From: an uncultured Eggerthellaceae bacterium
GTDB lineage: Bacteria > Actinomycetota > Coriobacteriia > Coriobacteriales > Eggerthellaceae
Direction: 5' to 3'
Length of the DNA: 7,273 bases
NCBI GenBank assembly: GCA_934645125.1
Contig: CAKUDT010000066.1
Coordinates: 1 to 7,273 of the forward strand
Part shown: positions 5,152 to 7,273 of the stretch, in pieces
Layout: each line of letters starts with the position of its first letter
How positions within the stretch are numbered: the first letter of the stretch is position 1
Made by a program: the position numbers and the translations under genes
Notes under the pieces: model-generated
Told to the model about the DNA's origin: nothing
Databases searched by the model: none
Seen by the model: the letters and a program-made list of their open reading frames with translations, nothing else

Positions 5152-5157
5152 TATAAT
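5152..5157 (+). promoter_or_regulatory. Perfect TATAAT between fusA and rpsJ, doubtful promoter
   Basis: TATAAT lies in the 33-nt fusA-rpsJ gap. There is no -35 hexamer at 16-18 nt and no TGn before it. A start about 7 nt downstream would fall in or just past the rpsJ GGAGGT, giving a near-leaderless RNA. It may be chance, or a weak internal start for the S10 genes. Confidence 0.2.
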
Positions 5158-5171
5158 TGGAGGTAAGGTAA

Positions 5172-5480
5172 GTGGCTAATCAAAAGATTCGCATCCGCCT
5201 TAAGGGCTACGATCATGAGATTGTGGATCAGTCCACCAAGCTCATTGTCGATACCGCTCAGAAGACGGGCGCAAAGGTTTCCGGTCCTATTCCCCTGCCC
5301 ACGGAGCGCAACATGTACTGCGTTATCCGTTCTCCGCATGTGAACAAGGACTCTCGTGAGCAGTTCGAGATGCGCACTCACAAGCGTCTCATTGACATCC
5401 TGGAGCCCACCAGCAACACGGTTGACTCTCTGATGCGTCTCGATCTTCCGGCTGGCGTTGACATTGAGATCAAGCTGTAG
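5172..5480 (+). CDS. rpsJ: 30S ribosomal protein S10 (uS10), GTG start
   Basis: S10 sits in the 30S head; as NusE it also joins the antitermination complex and links ribosomes to RNA polymerase through NusG. The 102 residues match the family: KGYDHEIVDQS (11-21), SGPIPLPTE (37-45) and SPHVNKDSREQFE (54-66). Val57, a position where changes are linked to tetracycline resistance in other bacteria, is the usual residue. The start is GTG (5172), set by the conserved N-terminus and by GGAGGT (5159-5164) 7 nt upstream, one of the strongest ribosome binding sites in the window. It heads the S10 gene group but has no separate long leader, so L4 feedback of the E. coli type at this position is unlikely. 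Confidence 0.97.
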   Translation: MANQKIRIRLKGYDHEIVDQSTKLIVDTAQKTGAKVSGPIPLPTERNMYCVIRSPHVNKDSREQFEMRTHKRLIDILEPTSNTVDSLMRLDLPAGVDIEIKL

Positions 5481-5491
5481 GGGGTGCTGAT

Positions 5492-6130
5492 ATGATTAAC
5501 ACGATTTATGGTAAGAAGATCGGCATGACCCAGATCTGGGATGAGAACGACAACTTGATCCCCGTCACCGTTATCCAGGCTGAGCCTAACAAGGTTTGCC
5601 AGGTGAAGACCACCGCTACCGATGGCTACGAAGCAGTTCAGCTGGGCTTTGGCGCAGTTCGCTACTTCAAGCAGTCCGGTGCTCCCCGTCTGAACAAGCC
5701 CATGGCTGGCCATTTCGCCAAGCAGGGTGCCGAGCCTGCTCGCTACCTGCGTGAGGTTCGCGTTGAGAACGCTGCCGACTACAAAATTGGCGATGCCGTG
5801 ACCGTTGCTGCTTTCGCTGATGCGAAGAAGGTTGACGTTCAGGGTACGTCCAAGGGCAAGGGCTTCGCGGGCGTTATGAAGCGCTACGGCTTTGCTGGCG
5901 GTCCTGGTGGACACGGTGCACACTTCCATCGCGCTCCCGGTTCTATCGGTCAGTGCGCAACGCCGTCCCGTGTTTTCAAGGGCGTTCGCCTTCCGGGCCA
6001 CATGGGTTGCGACACCGTTACGGTAAGGAACCTGAAGGTTGTGCGCGTTGACGAAGAGCAGAATCTGATTCTGGTCAAGGGCGCCATTCCTGGTGGCAAA
6101 GACGGCATTGTCCGTGTCCGTATGGCTTAA
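5492..6130 (+). CDS. rplC: 50S ribosomal protein L3 (uL3)
   Basis: L3 is an early 50S assembly protein whose central extension reaches the peptidyl transferase centre. The 212 residues fit the bacterial length. KKIGMTQIW (8-16) is the N-terminal signature. SKGKGFAGVMKRYGF (120-134) and GGHGAHFHRAPGSIGQ (139-154) form the extension. Gln154 matches the glutamine methylated in E. coli. The ATG at 5492 lies 11 nt after the rpsJ stop, and the G-run GGGGG (5480-5484) acts as ribosome binding site, overlapping that stop codon. This close packing points to coupled translation with rpsJ. Confidence 0.97.
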   Translation: MINTIYGKKIGMTQIWDENDNLIPVTVIQAEPNKVCQVKTTATDGYEAVQLGFGAVRYFKQSGAPRLNKPMAGHFAKQGAEPARYLREVRVENAADYKIGDAVTVAAFADAKKVDVQGTSKGKGFAGVMKRYGFAGGPGGHGAHFHRAPGSIGQCATPSRVFKGVRLPGHMGCDTVTVRNLKVVRVDEEQNLILVKGAIPGGKDGIVRVRMA

Positions 6131-6159
6131 TTTTCGAGCAAGTTGAGGAGCTATTGAAT

Positions 6160-6783
6160 ATGGCAACTATTGAGATCAAAGACACGAAGGGTCAGGGTGC
6201 CGGCGCAGCCGAACTCGCAGACTCCGTGTTCGGCATTGAGCCGAACGTGCCTGTGATGCATCAGGTTGTACGCGCACAGCGTGCTTCTTGGCGTCAGGGC
6301 ACGAGCAATACCCTTACTCGTGGTCAAGTGAGGGGCGGCGGCAAGAAGCCGTTCCGTCAGAAGGGCACCGGCAACGCTCGTCAGGGTACCAGCCGTGCTC
6401 CGCAGATGCCCGGTGGCGGCATTGTGTTTGGCCCGCATCCTCGTTCTTACGACATCAAGGTCAACAAGAAGGAGATCAAGCTGGCTATGCGCTCTGCGCT
6501 GTCCGCTAAACTGGCTGATGGTGAGCTTATCGTTGTTGACAAGTTCGACTTCGAGCAGCCGTCTACCAAGGCTGCTGTTGCTGCACTGAAGGCTTTGGGT
6601 GTTGAAGGCCGTAGCACCGTTTTCATCGGCGACGACGACATCAACGCATTCCTGTCCTTCCGCAACATCAAGTCTGTTACTGTTATCCCCGTTGCTTTCA
6701 TGAACACCTATGACTTCTTGGACAACAAGAAGCTCATTGTGACCTCTGAAGCACTGGAGCGCATTCAGGAGGTGCTCGCATAA
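6160..6783 (+). CDS. rplD: 50S ribosomal protein L4 (uL4)
   Basis: L4 is a primary 23S rRNA binder; its long loop helps form the constriction of the peptide exit tunnel. In gammaproteobacteria it also represses the S10 operon. From ATG (6160) the product is 207 residues. A TTG at 6154 in the same frame would add two residues, but GAGGAG (6145-6150) is 9 nt from the ATG and only 3 nt from the TTG, so I chose the ATG. The tunnel loop spans about 54-87, with RGQVRGGGKKPFRQKGTG (54-71) and the following ARQG, the region where macrolide-resistance changes occur; it is intact. The stop overlaps the rplW start by one base (TAATG). Confidence 0.96.
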   Translation: MATIEIKDTKGQGAGAAELADSVFGIEPNVPVMHQVVRAQRASWRQGTSNTLTRGQVRGGGKKPFRQKGTGNARQGTSRAPQMPGGGIVFGPHPRSYDIKVNKKEIKLAMRSALSAKLADGELIVVDKFDFEQPSTKAAVAALKALGVEGRSTVFIGDDDINAFLSFRNIKSVTVIPVAFMNTYDFLDNKKLIVTSEALERIQEVLA

Positions 6784-7067
6784 TGAAGGATCCTCGCGAG
6801 GTTATCATTCGCCCGGTTATCACCGAGCACAGCTACGACATGATGGAGAAGAACACCTACACGTTCGAGGTTGCCAAGACCTCCAACAAGGTGGAAATCG
6901 CTCAGGCTATCACCGCTATCTTCAACGTGAAGGTGACCAAGGTGAACACGCTGAACGTGAAGCCGAAGCCGAAACAGCGTCGTGGCATTCAGGGCAAGAC
7001 CCGTACCTGGAAAAAGGCTATGGTTACTCTTGCTCCCGGCGAGAAGATTGAGATTTTCGGTGCCTAG
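6783..7067 (+). CDS. rplW: 50S ribosomal protein L23 (uL23)
   Basis: L23 sits at the exit of the peptide tunnel and docks trigger factor and the signal recognition particle. The 94 residues match the family: DPREVIIRPVITEHS (3-17), NTYTFEVA (24-31) and a basic loop KPKPKQRRG (60-68). The ATG overlaps the rplD stop, and AGGAGG (6767-6772), inside rplD, lies 10 nt upstream, so the pair is translationally coupled. The protein ends at 7067 and inverted repeats begin at once. In most bacteria rplB follows here; none is seen in the remaining 206 nt. Confidence 0.96.
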   Translation: MKDPREVIIRPVITEHSYDMMEKNTYTFEVAKTSNKVEIAQAITAIFNVKVTKVNTLNVKPKPKQRRGIQGKTRTWKKAMVTLAPGEKIEIFGA

Positions 7068-7144
7068 AGCGACTGATTCGCTCTTACGCGCGCCCTCATG
7101 GCGCCAAGGCCTATTCGGTTGCACGTCGAGCGAATCAGTTCGCT
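7067..7144 (+). promoter_or_regulatory. Long inverted repeat directly after rplW with alternative folds
   Basis: The arm at 7068-7083 pairs with 7128-7144: 12 perfect base pairs, a bulged T (7140), then 4 more. The enclosed 44 nt hold a 5-bp hairpin (7090-7094 with 7100-7104). Each arm can instead fold on itself: GAGCG/CGCTC (7067-7083, loop ACTGATT) and AGCGAA/TTCGCT (7129-7144, loop TCAG). The left arm starts at the last base of the rplW stop codon, so a terminating ribosome would mask it. Switching is inference. Confidence 0.5.
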
Positions 7145-7164
7145 TTATGCACTGAAGAGCGAAC
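7138..7164 (+). promoter_or_regulatory. Competing hairpin GTTCGCT/AGCGAAC
   Basis: GTTCGCT (7138-7144) pairs perfectly with AGCGAAC (7158-7164) around a 13-nt loop. It uses the same bases as the right arm of the preceding long repeat, so the two cannot form together. It ends 4 nt before the terminator stem. Confidence 0.5.
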
Positions 7165-7168
7165 CTGC

Positions 7169-7201
7169 AAGGGACTCCCTCAAACGAGGGGGTCCCTTTT
7201 T
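7169..7201 (+). terminator. Strong intrinsic terminator downstream of rplW
   Basis: The strand 7169-7181 (AAGGGACTCCCTC) pairs with 7186-7198 over 13 bp with one G-U pair, around loop AAAC, and a run of five Ts ends at 7201. This is a textbook Rho-independent terminator about 100 nt after the rplW stop. It would end, or conditionally end, the rpsL-rplW unit. Confidence 0.88.
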
Positions 7202-7234
7202 AATATGAGCAGGACATTGTCAAGAGGCAAAATC

Positions 7235-7273
7235 GGGCCTGGCCCCAGCTTTTTCGCTGGAGTCAGGCCCTTT
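7235..7273 (+). terminator. Second long terminator-like hairpin at the window end
   Basis: GGGCCTGGC (7235-7243) pairs with 7262-7270 (one G-T pair). After one C-A mismatch, CCAGC (7245-7249) pairs with GCTGG (7256-7260), loop TTTTTC. It is followed by TTT, where the window stops, and preceded by AAAAT, so it could act in both directions. It may be a back-up terminator, the terminator of a convergent gene beyond the edge, or an attenuator of the next plus-strand gene. Confidence 0.65.

Noticed and set aside
6154..6159. Upstream TTG start for rplD
   Set aside because: Only 3 nt from the ribosome binding site; the ATG at 6160 has proper 9-nt spacing and gives the usual L4 N-terminus.
5378..6166. 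262-residue open frame on the minus strand opposite rpsJ and rplC
   Set aside because: Antisense shadow of two intact ribosomal protein genes with no family features.
7217..7245. TTGTCA as a -35 for a promoter downstream of the rplW terminator
   Set aside because: No -10-like hexamer occurs at 16-18 nt; that position is GC-rich terminator stem.

Overview
The window is a core-genome stretch of a fairly GC-rich actinobacterium. It is most likely from the Coriobacteriia (Eggerthella/Slackia/Adlercreutzia-like). This assignment is inference: it rests on the protein sequences, a long Ala/Lys/Glu tail on ribosomal protein L31, and fusA running straight into rpsJ. No 16S rRNA or other marker is present to settle it. 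The conserved part is one plus-strand series of translation genes: rpmE (L31), rpsL (S12), rpsG (S7), fusA (EF-G), rpsJ (S10), rplC (L3), rplD (L4) and rplW (L23). All are full length with intact family motifs.

Layout: positions 1-465 hold the N-terminal part of a short-chain dehydrogenase/reductase on the minus strand, cut by the window edge. From 466 to about 788 is a divergent intergenic region with a G-rich repeat family. The rpmE promoter (789-816), a short leader hairpin and rpmE follow (872-1288). From 1289 to 1783 is a gene-free, low-complexity, repeat-bearing spacer. A TTGACA-type promoter (1784-1812) then opens a leader of about 235 nt that can fold into a run of hairpins ahead of rpsL, which starts with TTG. 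From rpsL to rplW the genes are tightly packed, except for a 105-nt rpsL-rpsG gap. The tuf gene usually found after fusA is absent, so the str and S10 gene groups form one apparent transcription unit. After rplW come overlapping, mutually exclusive inverted repeats, a strong intrinsic terminator (7169-7201), and a second long terminator-like hairpin at the window end.

How it works together: the proteins build the 30S head and decoding centre (S12, S7, S10), the 50S early-assembly core and exit-tunnel region (L3, L4, L23), an intersubunit bridge (L31), and drive translocation (EF-G). The least explained parts are non-coding: the multi-hairpin rpsL leader, in which two adjacent hairpins display the same CUCACGA loop, and the switch-like region after rplW, where rplB would be expected. 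No defence system, CRISPR array, tRNA, rRNA or insertion sequence is visible.
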